Notes: generated by a model from the sequence alone, not told the origin. Positions 12,301 to 22,313 are shown, counted from the first letter of the stretch. The stretch: DNA of 64,000 nucleotides from Doryteuthis pealeii (GCA_023376005.1 CM042143.1:84154530-84218529), one strand, 5' to 3'. Made by a program: numbers and translations.

Positions 12301-15300
12301 CTGATAGGTCAAAAGTCATGCTTAAAATCACATGATAAAGTGTTGTGTCATTAGCAAAGAAGTTGACAAATGACTTGAAAATAAGGTCAGGGAGGTCACT
12401 GATTAAAAAATAAGAATTTAATAATAAAAAAAAATTTTTTTTAATCCGGGCAGAGGCTGCCATAATCTCATGGATCTTAGAGGATTGGCAATTAACTACA
12501 ACCTTTATGGATCCATCAGTAAGAAAGGATTTGCTAATGGAGGAAATCCATCTAGTTATAACTGAAAAACTACAGAAGTCCTGCATGTCATACTCTGGAG
12601 ATACTCATGGTGTAATGGTTAGTGCAGGAAAGGGACAGTTCAACCTGTTAAACTTCACTTAAAATAGATCCTGTGTTGCTCATGTGGACAGGTTAGGTAA
12701 ATACATACTGAGTCAAAAGCCTTAAGAGATCTATCCAAAGCAAATGGCTCAAAGCCGTTATCCAATATCCTTCATTAATATGATGTGAACAATCAATATG
12801 ATCCTGGTGAGGATTATGTACATTGATTAAAAGATTTGTTACAAGCTTTCTTAACATGCCCATTAATCACATAGTCAAAAAATCTAGCTAATAATAATAA
12901 TAATGCAAAGGATGGTAATTGGTTTATATGGAGATAGATTTGAGCACTCAATGTTTTTTTTCTATTAACAAATAAATGTAAAATATCAAATTCATAGTCA
13001 GTTAATCAATGAAAGTATATAATATAAAAACATGCATTATTTTATATGGAGACATTTTCATTTATGTATGGCATTAAACACATTTATTTAAATCTATCTT
13101 CTATACATATTGTGACATATCGCTGGTACATTAACCAGTATACATATGCTAGAATTAAGAAAACTTTATTTGAAAGAAAGAAGTAAAAAGAAAAGAAAAC
13201 CCAAAGATGTGTGGGCGAGCAAAGGAAGTAATATTCAACCGGTCTTGTATTTTGTTAACATTCCTCCTACTACCTATGTACTTAGAAGACAATTGTACCC
13301 CCCCCCACACCTTAGGTGATGGGGAAAGTATGCATGTGGATTTCAATTGTGACCCCGTAACCCTAAGAGTACACCTTACCCCAGGATTGTTGCTATGACA
13401 ACGACTGAGACGGCTTTTCGTGCAAAGAAATCGCGCAAGGCAAGACAGTTGAAAGAATCATCCAACGGTCAGCACCTGAAAACTACTTGCTCTGCGAAAA
13501 TTCGATACTTGGATCGAAAGACAGGAGGACGGAAGAATTAAAGACATTTTACTACGAATTAAAGCTAATTCATTTTGGATGGAAAGAACAAATCACCGTT
13601 GTTAAAAAAAAAAAAAGAAAAAAAAAAGAAAGAGTAAAAAGGAAATGAACAATTTTATAAAAGGACTTTCTTTCGAGTTACGTCACAGTGAGTTAACAAA
13701 AAACATATTTTGTATTCTGTGAATTCCTATTGTCTGTCATATTTTATGTAATGTTGATATGGTTGATATATGTATATGTTCAATTGCTCGTCCACTCATT
13801 TAACAATAAGAACCATATATTCATTTTACTCCCCTGATCCCATGTAGATTTGTATATATGCATTTACCCTTTTTTTATATAAACAAATTGTAATTAAATG
13901 TTACTAAATGTCCGTGTGTTTATCAGAAATCCTGTTTGTTCTTCGTCATTCAGTATTGTTGCCACCCATTGGTCTTCTACCCTTTTCACTGGAGCAAAGA
14001 GAAAAGTCTTGAATCCCATCCCTTTTGTATTATTTATTTTTTTACATCTGGGACCTTTTGCATTTTTTATTTCGTTATTTCATGTTGCGGAGGTAAGCTG
14101 GTCATCCCTAACGAGTGTGCGTGCGTAACAATATATAAAGGGCAGTAGTGTGTATGCATGCACGGAGGAAACTATAAAAATAAGACAATCAATAACAAAG
14201 TAAATATATATACACGTTCACTATCACAAGTGCGTGCTTTTAGTGAACAAATAATGAAGATTTCTTTTTTTTTTTACATGGAGATCCAACTCGCAATTAG
14301 TAATAATGGATCTATGAGACTAAATTTTCTTTTTATCCCACCTCTACCCACGCAATGCCAAGTAGCCACTTCTAGTACATATATAAAGAGCTGTGAGTGT
14401 GTATGTATGTCCAAAGGAGACTCCGAAAATAAAACAATTAACGACAAAGTAAATATATATACACATTCAATAACAATAACAGCATGGATTTTTTTTTTTT
14501 TTTTTTGCATTTAATATTTTAAATAGGTGACATTAATTTTCTTTTCAGAGTGCTTGTGCACTTTTTGTTTCTGACACCCACTAGGCCAAAACAATGCAAG
14601 GTCTTTGCTTTTTTAAAAAAATTTTTCAGAGATTTTAATGGGGTATCCTGCGAGGACCGAAATACTGAAAATCTAATCAAAGACAACATAATGGTAAAAA
14701 CTATCGAACAATGCCAATGGAATAAAATGATTTTGAAAATCTACTTACTGTCCATAATTGTATGGTGGGTACATGTTACAGCTGCTGTTGTTGTTGTTGT
14801 AATAATAGTTGTTATTTGAACCATAATTATTAGCAGGTGGATCTTGAGGGTTCATATTTGAATATGGAGGTAGAGGTTGATTGAGAGAGTTTTCTGCCAT
14901 TTGATGAGGAGGTCCAGGCAATGGAGTCATACCTTGAGGTGGTAAACCCCCAAGTGGCATTGCTGCAGCTTCAAGCCCCTGTCTTGCAGATAGAATGGCA
15001 ACTTTGGTGGGATTTGGTACTTCTTTTCGTAAATCAACATCACCTTTGGGTTTTGTTCCACTGACAGCTTCAAGGGCTTTGCGAGCAGTCTCCCATTCAG
15101 GTTTGTTAGGATACATAACATTATCTGAACTAAAAGAAAAAAAAAATAGCCATGAGAAAAATAAACAATGGTCAAACTAAAAAATACATTCCTATTATTT
15201 AAGGATATGTTGCAAAAAAAAAAAAAAAAAATTAAAATAATCTATATTCTTTGGATTATTCAGACTACTGTCCTCATCTTTGTTATATACACACAAAGTT

Positions 15301-18300
15301 TTGATCGATGTGCCCTCTGGCCTTCTTCAGGTGTTTCTTGTCAAACCCTGAAACTTTCTTGTCATAATTGGGAGCCTTCACAGAACTTCGAACCGAATCC
15401 TTTATTCAATCCCATTAACCATGACTGAGTAGAAGTATTAAGCTGAAGGTTCTTGAGTTAGAGAAGTTTCCAGAGTCTGATAAGAAATACAGGAGGGCAC
15501 GTTGGCTGAAATGTTGTGTAGATAACAAAGATGAGGACAATTGTCCAAATTATCAAGCCTTATCTCAAAAATTCAGAGAAAAAATAATCTATTTCTTTAC
15601 AGCATGAAATTATGTATTACTTTCAAAATAGAATGTTTAGTTAATAAAAATAACTTTATTAATAAAATCTGCAAAATGCTTTTTACATTTTTCTTATAAC
15701 AGATTACTAAAATAAAATTTATATTATAATGAGATTTTTGTATGGGATTACAACACAGCAAAAATAGTATACCAAGAGATTTGTTTTTTTGTTTGAGAAT
15801 AAAACAATTTCAGAATCAATCAATAACTTGTGTGAGGCTAGCATTTACTCTGATTATTAAATTTTCTTAAAAAGAACTAGTAAAAAAAGAACTACTTATC
15901 AATTTCCTATTTATAATAAATTCTATAATTAGGATAATGATAGAGTTTATTTACTGCAGATGATCAATAAGAAAGAATAAAATAAATTGGTGTCAGCTAT
16001 TAACATACAGACAAAATTTACAGAAAAAATGAATTAAATAATCAACTTTGAATTAAAAGACAACTGTTAACATTTCTACTGACCAAAAATACCTAATACA
16101 AGGGAAATATTTATTTTCCTTTAAATCTACTTAAAATAAAAGATTTTTAAATTAATGAAAAATTTATACACATTTCTTTTTAACACAATTACTGCTTGAA
16201 ATATTAATATTAATCTTTAAAATTCAGACTTCACAATGTTTAAAATGCAAATTGATTTTTAATTTTATTATTGAAAAACACTAACACTAATGAGAAAAGG
16301 AAATGTTAACTTTTATAGAAATTTTTTTCCAGAAAAAAATCTATTTCCAGTTATCAAAAATGTTTAATAGAAAATCAGTAGCAAAAAACTTAAGGGTTGA
16401 CACACTTATAAAAAAAAATCTATTAGAAATTCAAATAATTGAATTTCAATAAAACTACGCTTTTTTTCATCAGATTAAATTTATTCTCCTATGAGGAAAT
16501 TTTAGAAAAATATTCTCAAATATAAACATTCCACTTCATTTTATGAAATAAGTTCATTAGCCATTTTCAAAATAAATTTTTAAGCTAATTTCATTTACCT
16601 TGTTAGAAGAAAAAAAAAAAAAAAAAAAAAGTTATCAAGATGGCATTCATTGGAAATATAAATATTCACTCTCTTTGTAATAATTTTTGATTTTATTTGA
16701 TAAATCTTTCACTAAGACAAATGCATTTTTTTGTTAAGTATAAAGAATGATATGTGACAGATCGCCGTTAGGGATATAGGGACCATGATTTTCAAATTTT
16801 TTAAATTCCGTTTCCACTTTTGGTAAATTATGCTTTTTCCATTTTTATAGTATTTTATGATAAAATTGCAATAAAATATGCTATAATTATTGTTTTTAAG
16901 TAAAGGAATCCAGATTAATTTATTGATTCACAATATTAAAATCAACAGAAAAATCACATTTAAAGAAAACAACAGCAAATAACTTGAATCTAAATAGTAA
17001 ATATCTGAGTAAGTCAAACATTCTGATAAAAATTTCACAAAATAGGAATTAAACAATTGAATCTTCGTAACAAAATATAAACAAAATTTTTTGACGAATT
17101 GATTCAAAATTTAAATAAAACAACTTATCTCAAGTTAAAATACTGCTCAAATTTAAAATTGGATATTTCCCAAATTAAGAAATTAGTAATATTCCAATCT
17201 CTTTTCTAAATATCCATTGTTATATAACATTGTAAGTTGCTTGGTGTTCTTAAGAGTAAAACTTATGTTGTGTCTATTGAATAGATATTTATACTGAGCA
17301 AATGAAAGTTCAGCATCTAAACTGGTAAGAGGCATCCATATGACCTTATTGGCAATCTGAAGGGGAAATCTACTTTTATTTGCATTCCAAAATAATGGGA
17401 TATTAAAAGGATTTGGTAAGTCATCTTGGTAATTCACATAAATTCGGAATTCTTTAAGATCAATAGAAAGATCTTGTAATTCTTTAATGGCTACAAAACT
17501 ATTAATATCATCAAGGCTTATAAAGGGTAGCTGTATTGGATCAAACAGACAAGTTGCCTTGTAAAAGTTATATACAGGATGGGATTAAAGAATGCTTCAT
17601 AAAATTGTATAAAGGATGAGTGATGTGGCCACATTAAACTAGGAATTCTATCTGGTTGCTACTGGCACAGGGGATACCTTCACTTGTTCCTTCAGCAAGG
17701 AACCTTCAAGCCAATTTAGGTATCACTTTTTTTGACTAGCATTTTTTTTTTTTTTTTTAATCCTGCACTTCTTTACACTTTAACAAAGTCATAATTATCT
17801 TGTTTTAGTTGAGAAGATTTTTTTGTCAAATGAGTTTTAGATTTGAAGTGATCTTTAATTATGTCTACCCTAAAAATGTCAACACTATGTTGATTTGATT
17901 CAGCCATCTTGGCAATTTGTTTGCTTAACTATACAACAGATTTTGAAAAATAGATAAAATTATTTTAAAAAATAAAAAAAAATCAAAAAATCATTGATAT
18001 TTAATGTTATTAAAGGATTTTTTGGTTAAATTTAAATTCATTTTTACAGTGGTGAAGATGATGCAATTATGAATCCCGGAGAATCGTTTTGTGATGGTAA
18101 GCTTCAGAGTAGACTAGCCAGTTATTTAATGAAAAGTGTTTTTGGAAAAGTTTTTTTTCTTTATTTCTAAATTTTATGGCATTTACTTTTCTTTTGTCAA
18201 ATTCATAAAACAAGGTTGCAAGTTGTTTAGAATCTTTTATTTGTGAATTTTGTGAAAATCAAACAAGACTTGAGGAAATGAATTTGTTAAACTTTGATCT

Positions 18301-21300
18301 TCATATCTCTCCCCTTCCAATTTCTACATTAACATTATTGTCTATCTTCCCATTTTCACTTTAGTACCAATATATTTATCTGTTTTGCTACATTGTTTCT
18401 TAGAATAATCTATGGCCCAATTTTCTTTTTTTTTTATGTAAAATATTTTTCATTAATTCTTTTTCGGATCTTAAAATGTAAAATAACTAATATTTGTAAA
18501 TTCAAAATTCAAGGAGATAACTAGGTTATGTTAATATATTCTATTTATTAAAATGTTTAAACAACAAAATCAGACAGTTATGTTTTGAAAGAATTTAAAA
18601 AAGAAAAAAAAAGGTAACAGATTAATTTGTTATTTATTATTGAAAATTTCTTTAAAAATTACAGATTCTGTTTAAGATAAATGATTCCATGATCACAGAA
18701 AATTGGTCCACCTATTAATAATCAGCATAATAGGGAATGAAGATTGATGATATCAGACCTACCCCCCCCCCCCATCATGAAAACAATACTCAACATAGCT
18801 CTCATATCAAACTTATAAAGAAATGTATCAAAATGGTAAATAGTAAAGTTGAATATTAATTTAAATATAGAAGAAAAAGTGAAATTAGGAAAAACCTAAG
18901 ATTAGATTTAAGATTTAGAAATGAGTTATCTAGACAAGTTATATAGACTGGAATTAAGAGACTTTTTCAGCAAAGAGCAAAAATTTACTGATATGAGAAG
19001 TTTGTGGGTTCAGTTTTGAATCAAGCAAATTAACAAACTAATTGCAAAATTTAAAACTGAACCGTTAATAGTTGAAGTATTTTAAAAATTTGAACAGATT
19101 GAGTTAATATTAATTTTAAAAACTGAATTCAGTTAATATTCAAATTTTTTTCTACAAGTTAAAAAGGTAAAGGGATACCTTTTATCTAGCTGATATAAGT
19201 GATCATTTTTTCCCCCAGTTTTATTACTTTTAAAATTTTACTCTCTAGACAGTGTGAGCAATAACTTTTAAAAATAATCTAATTAATGTAAAAATAATCA
19301 AGACTGTTTTTGTACAAGAAATTCTCATTGTTTTCTAACAAAATAACCACAACCTCAAAATATTCAATTGCTTTGTGTCTTTTTTGTTTGTTTTTGTTTT
19401 TAATATAACTCAGAATAATTACTTCGTGCCATTTGTTATTAAAAATTAAATTACGTTTGCAAAAAACAAAAAAAAAATATATATTCTTTAAGAAAAGATT
19501 TCCCAACTTTTTGTTTAAAATACCATGACTTTATTTCTAGTAAGCAAAATGGAGAGGAATTTTTAAAAAGTCAAAGTTATTCCAGCAAATATGAAAGAAG
19601 AATTGAGCAACAAATTGTTGTCAGACAAAAACATTACTGTTTGGTTTATTGAATGTTATTAAACTTAAGAGCTGTAATCAGTTATTTGAAAAAGATTAGC
19701 ATCTAAAGTAATTTTCTAAGTTTGCAGAAAATAAACAAAACAGTGTTTAAAGATAAAATTCAATTCTCATAAAAATATAAAAACTCATCCATATATTTTA
19801 TGACAACGCTTTTTATTATTAAAAAAGTTTATTTCGTAGAATTGGGGTGAACAATACAATAATTTGAAGTGATTGATTTTAACGGCATGTCAACACGTTG
19901 GATTATAAGAATCACTTACACTGTATATTTATATTTTTACATGTTTGTGTAGTTTAGGAGGGTTTTTTGGTTTTTTTTTTAATATTTCGATTTAACGATA
20001 TGTCAAAATCGTCTGGTATAGTTTTTAAATATTTACTTTGTATGGTACCGATCATTTTTGGTATAATTTTATTTTTTTCAAGAAGGACAAAATGTCATCC
20101 ACGTCGACATTTTCAAATAAGTCCTTCATATTATTTGCGTTGACAAAAAACAAAACAAAAACAAAAAAACGTTATCGAATGAAAATTAAATATCCACATT
20201 CTTTGAGAAAATGTTTAACGGTGTTTAACGAATATGCACTGTGGTTTTTCCTATCAAAATTTAATTATCTTTATTCGGTAGATTGTGAATTCAGTTGTTT
20301 ATCTATTATTAAATCTATAGAACAACATCAATTAATACTGTCCCCCTTTTTTAAAAACTTATAAATGAATTAAGTTATGTTTTCCTTAGAGTTTCATTTT
20401 TATTAGAAGTATTAATCCCAATTGAGAAATTAAAAATATATACATAAGACTTCATTTCATATTTCACTAATATCTGTCCGGTAGATTATGGTAAAAATTT
20501 ACGCCCCTCAATTCACAGTCTACCTTTTTATTTTTTACTCATAACACAAAAGCTATGAAAAATTTTACATCATGTTTTTAGAGATTTTTGGCTGGAACAA
20601 AAAAAAAATAACCAGGCCCAATAAGTTCGCGCCTAAACAAAAAGATCGTAAAAACAAGACAGTTTTCCCCCTTTGCTACAAAGAAGAACTATGACCCTTA
20701 TGACAAATAGGGGACCCTTATGAATACCCATGGGTAGAGACAGAAAAATGTCTAATTCACTTTGGGGGTGTTTCAGGCATCAAAGATTGAACCTGATAGT
20801 GCCTAAAACATAAAACTGTGCCCGAAGATCGTAAAAACAAGACAGTTTTTTTCCCTTTCCTACAAAGAGGAAATATGACAAAAATAGGGGCCCCTTATGA
20901 ATATGCATGGGTAGTGACAAAAAATCTAATTCTTCTTGTCACTTCGCTTGTGGGGTTGGGGTCAGGTATCAAAGATTGAACTTGATAGTGCAATGGGGCG
21001 GTGCAACCAATTTCACTTTAATAAAAGTTGTAAATAATCAGTGGTGATCATGACCGGATAAAGAGACTAAAGAAGGTATTAGTGGTAGTTGCAAAGTCGA
21101 TTGAATATTGACGATTGTTTGTCAATATTGGAAGCTTAGTTTCACTTTTACAAGTAAAAAAATAAAACAAAACAAAACCAGCGCGCGCACACACACAACT
21201 AGTGGTTAAATGGAGAAAAAAAATACAACTAATTCACGGTGAGATGTCTTAAAACCACTATCAAAGATACCAAAATGAGGCTATCTGCTTATACATTTTT

Positions 21301-22067
21301 ACTTACAATAGAAAAAAAAAAATAATATAAATGAAACATAAGCATCAAAGAGGTCAAAGTTAATAATTTATAGTTTGTTTTTTAAAAAGGTGCACTTGAC
21401 TTGAAACATACATCGTTCTTATGCAATAAATACAAAACAGCAAGAAATGGAGTGTACTCCCCCATTGTGGACTTTATTGAAAATATCTTTAAAGAAAAGT
21501 GCGTTTACATAAAAAGATAACTTGATTAATATCATTCTTGAAATTTACTGCTACATAGCAGTAAGAACTAGAGAAATAGCCAACAATAAATTAGTATATT
21601 ATCGGAAAATGACAAATCAGCAGTAGTAACACACTAAAAGGAAAAAAAAGGCGAACATTAATTGAAAATAGGTTAGATAAGTAAACAGTGTTTAACATTT
21701 CAATTGACACTCATTTTACGACGTAGTTTTTATCATCACATGCAACAACGACTTATCTTTTTTTTTATCAATTCTAATTTAGCGAATCAAACAAAAACTG
21801 GGCGTGCAAAAGGTTGAATTTCTGGAACAAATAATATTTACAAGATGGACTACTAGTTGGTTGAGGGTCGCCATCTTGGAACAGCAACACTGGCTGATTA
21901 CCTACTTTCAAACAATTACCATTCATCTCTCATTTACAACTAATCTAACTTGCAACATTACTTAGCTAAGTAGCTCGTATAATCAAAAATCTAAAATTAT
22001 TTGTTTTTTACCTCTGAGCTCCTTTTGTAGCAGGAGATGATGCGCTATCCCAAGCGACTGATGACAT
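1381..22067 (-). CDS. LENG8: LENG8 homologue (SAC3/GANP family), 5' ten exons, gene truncated by window edge
   Basis: Ten exons join in phase with GT-AG junctions and give 642 residues with no stop. The order matches vertebrate LENG8: an N-terminal PEWE-TARKAL block (exon 2), a Gln/Pro/Tyr-rich region (exons 2-5), the GIRFQIPKR block corresponding to human GLKFNIQKR (exon 5), a KEYVQRAF...SKEPLPE block (exons 6-7), an Arg/Ser-rich stretch (exon 8), an RGRGRG-type basic stretch (exon 9) and the QRRAARF motif just before the SAC3/GANP domain (exon 10). The SAC3 domain itself must lie beyond the left edge. The family is linked to nuclear mRNA processing and export; the low-complexity N-terminus is typical. 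Introns range from about 0.35 to 6.9 kb and are full of mobile elements. It is divergent from MCM10, sharing a 314-bp spacer. Identification is by remembered family motifs, not by a search. Confidence 0.93.
1520..2780. other. LENG8 intron, nothing recognised
   Basis: Between exons 10 and 9. AT-rich without coding matches; short ORFs here have no family features. Confidence 0.5.
2781..2930 (-). mobile_element. R3 family copy, short
   Basis: Repeats the block CCCATAGAT...GGTAT-TATCACTCTGGG...CCTCACCATCAGATG seen at 741-880 and elsewhere, with small deletions. Confidence 0.65.
3083..3256 (-). CDS. LENG8: LENG8 exon 9 (Ser-rich then RGRG-rich)
   Basis: The acceptor AG is at 3258-3257 and the donor GTAAGT starts at 3082. 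A serine-rich start leads into GRGRGRGARGRNPRGRLRL and a Lys-rich end, paralleling the vertebrate RGGRGAHMDRGRGRAQRGK segment. It ends in phase 2. Confidence 0.93.
3707..3949 (-). CDS. LENG8: LENG8 exon 8 (basic and RS-rich)
   Basis: The acceptor AG is at 3951-3950 and the donor GTACGT starts at 3706. It encodes a KRKRSRWE motif (human PKKKRWE) and then alternating Arg/Ser residues (SRSRSRSRSRSHSRS). The RS-like character fits a nuclear RNA-processing protein. It ends in phase 2. Confidence 0.93.
3950..4866. repeat. LENG8 intron with 50-base A-run
   Basis: Apart from an uninterrupted A-run at 4766-4815 and a short (GT)n at about 4400-4415 nothing is recognised. The A-run has no identifiable element attached to its 5' side. 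Confidence 0.6.
4867..5010 (-). CDS. LENG8: LENG8 exon 7 (KEYVQRAF...EPLPE block)
   Basis: This 144-bp exon has its acceptor AG at 5012-5011 and donor GTAAGT from 4866. It encodes KEYVQRAFASVSEESEKDEM and ends WSKDWSKEPLPE, the most strongly conserved N-terminal LENG8 block (human KEYVERCFTACESEEDKD and DWSREPLP). It is the best single piece of evidence for the gene's identity. Confidence 0.97.
5011..6595. other. LENG8 intron, unassigned moderate-complexity stretch
   Basis: 5490-6090 is less AT-rich than its surroundings and could be an older repeat, but it matches no family recognised here and shows no coding features on either strand. Confidence 0.4.
6600..6740 (+). mobile_element. Hammerhead-like repeat, single plus copy
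   Basis: Holds CTGAAGA at 6652-6658 and a CCGAAAC at 6678-6684, with the family tail (AATAAAGACAAGAACAATAG) downstream. The core is kept but stem I is broken. See the inverted pairs elsewhere for the family. Confidence 0.55.
6772..6819 (-). CDS. LENG8: LENG8 exon 6 (48-bp microexon)
   Basis: The acceptor AG is at 6821-6820 and the donor GTGAGT starts at 6771. It encodes SKPPGPDKGEWPASL, matching the vertebrate segment just before the KEYV block (human ...PDDWPQDM). Phases 2 to 2 fit both neighbours. Confidence 0.9.
7189..7423 (-). CDS. LENG8: LENG8 exon 5 (GIRFQIPKR block and polyGln)
   Basis: The acceptor AG is at 7425-7424 and the donor GTGAGT starts at 7188. It begins by completing Gln, then encodes NPNALGIRFQIPKRHNV, the counterpart of the human LENG8 GLKFNIQKR block, followed by a run of about twelve Gln codons near 7280-7325 and a second short Gln run. 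It ends in phase 2. Confidence 0.92.
7552..7900 (-). mobile_element. R3 family copy with internal deletion
   Basis: The tail (GGCATGTCAACTCATTGG) is at about 7579, followed directly by the middle and head blocks (AGCACATATATGATAA; GAGTGTTGCAAGTCATGG; GCAGAGGTGCAGTCGG). The central block present in other copies is missing. Confidence 0.7.
8150..8420 (+). mobile_element. tRNA-derived SINE A, near full length
   Basis: The head has an A-box-like GGTGTTAGTCGTAG and a B-box-like region ATTCAAATCC. The body carries GGCTAGGTAACCAGTCTAGG, and the end is GTTGGTAAATATATATA. It is immediately followed by a second copy in the same orientation. Confidence 0.8.
8428..8706 (+). mobile_element. tRNA-derived SINE A, tandem second copy
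   Basis: Head GTAATGGTTATTGTC and box B GGTTCAAATTC, then the same body as the preceding copy. The pair is head-to-tail, which may be a tandem insertion into the (TA)n tail of the first. Confidence 0.8.
8755..9202 (-). CDS. LENG8: LENG8 exon 4 (Pro/His/polyGln low-complexity exon)
   Basis: This 448-bp exon has its acceptor AG at 9204-9203 after CTCCCC and its donor GTAAGT from 8754. It encodes about 149 residues dominated by Pro, His and Gln, with four poly-Gln runs of five to seven residues, one Pro run of eight, and a basic KSKR end. CAG/CAA codons are mixed. This is the most repeat-like coding segment of the gene; long antisense ORFs over it are shadows of the repeats. Confidence 0.93.
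9394..9617. mobile_element. piggyBac-type MITE, copy 1
   Basis: Bounded by TTAA at 9394-9397 and 9614-9617. The inverted termini read CCCTTTATCTACCA and, at the right, TGGTAGATAAAGG. A second copy is at 63722-63933. TTAA target duplications with CCC-starting termini are the piggyBac signature. No coding capacity. Confidence 0.8.
9756..9946 (-). mobile_element. 5S rRNA-derived SINE (SINE3 class), copy 1
   Basis: On the minus strand the head reads GATCACCAAAGTTAAGCA and TTGGGTGACCACTTAGG, which match the internal promoter and 3' half of 5S rRNA (GATCACCGAAGTTAAGCA; ATGGGTGACC). A tail with GGGTTGATATGCCATAAAAC follows. It is not a functional 5S gene: the 5' part is missing and the body has diverged. 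Confidence 0.88.
9990..10290 (+). pseudogene. mariner-like transposase N-terminal remnant
   Basis: A broken plus-strand reading gives SHKILHDDLAFSEVMCHWVP followed by KMLMPEH, the helix-turn-helix/linker motif of mariner transposases (…HDDLG.SKV.ARWVPRML). Stops and frame changes surround it. Only this short segment remains. Confidence 0.65.
10644..10701 (-). CDS. LENG8: LENG8 exon 3 (small Tyr/Gln-rich exon)
   Basis: This 58-bp exon has its acceptor AG at 10703-10702 and donor GTAAGT from 10643. It completes a Gln codon from exon 2, then encodes YYNVPQQYGNVQYDHYQQN, in keeping with the Tyr/Gln-rich N-terminal region of LENG8. It ends in phase 0. It is too short to be found by ORF length alone. 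Confidence 0.9.
10890..11770 (-). pseudogene. CR1/Jockey-like LINE reverse transcriptase, C-terminal half, dead
   Basis: Read on the minus strand with several frame changes: FTQIFADDTKIF (the F/YADD catalytic motif, near 11740-11700), WSDK.QLRFN, PHFEFANVIWSP, TRGDMIEVYKYIHG and RGHKLKLSKKI in that order, which is the standard order in CR1/Jockey reverse transcriptases. Many stops and indels. It lies in the LENG8 intron between exons 3 and 2, same strand as the gene. Confidence 0.88.
12260..12590 (-). pseudogene. Second LINE reverse-transcriptase remnant
   Basis: A 103-codon minus-strand reading holds SFLTDGSIKVVVN, SSKIHEI, DLPDLIFKSFVNFFANDTTL. These correspond to the conserved RT stretch before and around the YADD box (FADDT decayed to FANDT). 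The intervening GVPQGS motif is degraded. It differs from the neighbouring 10890-11770 element, so two insertions are present. Confidence 0.8.
12603..12706 (+). mobile_element. tRNA-derived SINE A, internally deleted
   Basis: The head CATGGTGTAATGGTTAG is joined directly to the 3' end (AACCTGTTAAACTTCACTTA ... GGTTAGGTAAATACATA). The middle of about 180 bp is missing. Confidence 0.7.
12707..14125. other. LENG8 intron, unassigned
   Basis: 13110-14000 has a different texture from its surroundings (less AT-rich, with a C-run and AG-rich run) and may be an old LTR or other insert, but no terminal repeat pair was found. Confidence 0.35.
14126..14376 (+). mobile_element. Non-autonomous Helitron, internally deleted
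   Basis: The 5' part shares AAAGTAAATATATATACAC with the copy at 52492. The 3' end has a hairpin (CCACGCAATGCCAAG...) followed by CTAGT at 14372-14376, the Helitron 3' hallmark. Confidence 0.7.
14377..14665 (+). mobile_element. Second Helitron copy joined head-to-tail, 3' truncated
   Basis: Begins directly after the CTAGT of the previous copy with ACATATATAAAG...GTGTGTATGTATGT. It shares GACACCCACTAGGCC and TTTTAATGGG.TATCCTGCGAGG with the 52492 copy, then breaks off. Confidence 0.65.
14749..15129 (-). CDS. LENG8: LENG8 exon 2 (PEWE block and Asn/Tyr/Pro-rich region)
   Basis: The acceptor AG is at 15131-15130 after a pyrimidine tract; the donor GTAAGT starts at 14748. The exon encodes the conserved block NKPEWETARKALEAVSG, then a Pro/Asn-rich stretch ending in a Tyr/Asn-rich run (...PPYNYG). 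It ends in phase 2. It corresponds to residues about 19-145 of the assembled product. Confidence 0.95.
15245..15605. mobile_element. Hammerhead-like repeats, outward-facing inverted pair
   Basis: The left arm is on the minus strand, with CTGAAGA at 15330-15324 and stem I strands AAACAC/GTGTGT. The right arm, on the plus strand at about 15470-15590, is more degenerate, and the family end (CAAGCCTTATCTCAAA) follows. The GAA of the left core has decayed to CAA. Confidence 0.6.
15606..17179. other. LENG8 intron 1, AT-rich, nothing recognised
   Basis: Very AT-rich with A-runs (for example 16611-16630). No coding or repeat-family matches. Confidence 0.5.
17180..17930 (-). pseudogene. hAT transposase remnant (BED-like end plus C-terminal dimerisation domain)
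   Basis: The minus strand from about 17925 reads HSVDIFRVDIIKDHFKSKTH (zinc-finger-like start). After a deletion, 17585-17183 reads NPFNIPLFWNANKSRFPLQ, IWMPLTSLDAELSFAQYK and NTKQLTMLYNNGYLE. These are the hAT C-terminal dimerisation motifs (FW...RFP, IPATSVDxERSFSQYK, LMLYYNG). The middle catalytic part is missing. Inserted in LENG8 intron 1, same strand as the gene. Confidence 0.85.
17931..20640. other. LENG8 intron 1, mostly unassigned
   Basis: AT-rich. It holds an exon-like plus-strand segment at 18051-18097 and a C-run at 18763-18773. ORFs such as that at 20038-20364 are driven by base composition. Confidence 0.5.
18051..18097 (+). other. Exon-like segment of unknown identity
   Basis: TTTTTACAG precedes 47 bp reading GEDDAIMNPGESFCDG, followed by GTAAGC. 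The G/C content is higher than the surroundings. It is antisense to LENG8. I do not recognise the peptide; it may be a chance splice-site pair. Confidence 0.25.
20643..20998. repeat. Tandem duplication, two units of about 183 bp
   Basis: AGATCGTAAAAACAAGACAG occurs at 20643 and 20826. The downstream landmarks (CCTTATGAATA, ATCAAAGATTGAAC, GATAGTGC) repeat in the same order. Confidence 0.8.
20999..22009. other. LENG8 intron 1, 5' end, nothing recognised
   Basis: AT-rich with a short (GC)(AC) run near 21180. No repeats or coding matches were seen. Confidence 0.5.
22012..22067 (-). CDS. LENG8: LENG8 exon 1 (start codon)
   Basis: The ATG is at 22067-22065. Eighteen codons (MSSVAWDSASSPATKGAQ) plus two bases are followed by a GT donor at 22011-22010. 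The phase-2 end joins exon 2 to give Ser. No upstream in-frame alternative was examined beyond the promoter spacer. Confidence 0.85.
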
Positions 22068-22110
22068 TTTATAAAGCGTAGCGTCGTACTACTATCTATA
22101 GAATTTTAAC

Positions 22111-22122
22111 TGCGCAAGCGCA
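22111..22122. promoter_or_regulatory. NRF1-type palindromic site
   Basis: TGCGCAAGCGCA matches the NRF1 consensus (YGCGCANGCGCR) at every position. It lies 44 bp upstream of the LENG8 start codon. NRF1 sites are typical of housekeeping bidirectional promoters; binding here is inferred. Confidence 0.65.
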
Positions 22123-22313
22123 CATATATAACAAAGCATCAATTTTAGTTTCGTATTTAAATATTTTCATAATTAATTGGTTAAACAAAAGATTATAAGA
22201 GGAGTAAAAAATAAACTAGATTGATATAATAGTATTTTTATGAAATGTCAAATAACAATTATAATCTTTGGTTGGTAAACTATAAGATTGGCTAGCTTTA
22301 GTAGTTTCGAAAA

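Noticed and set aside
13110..13990. Possible solo LTR (TGTGACATA start, less AT-rich body)
   Set aside because: No matching second repeat, no clear CA end or target duplication.
20038..20364. 108-codon plus-strand ORF in LENG8 intron 1
   Set aside because: Lys/Phe/Asn/Ile-rich composition as expected from AT-rich DNA; no motif and no splice context.
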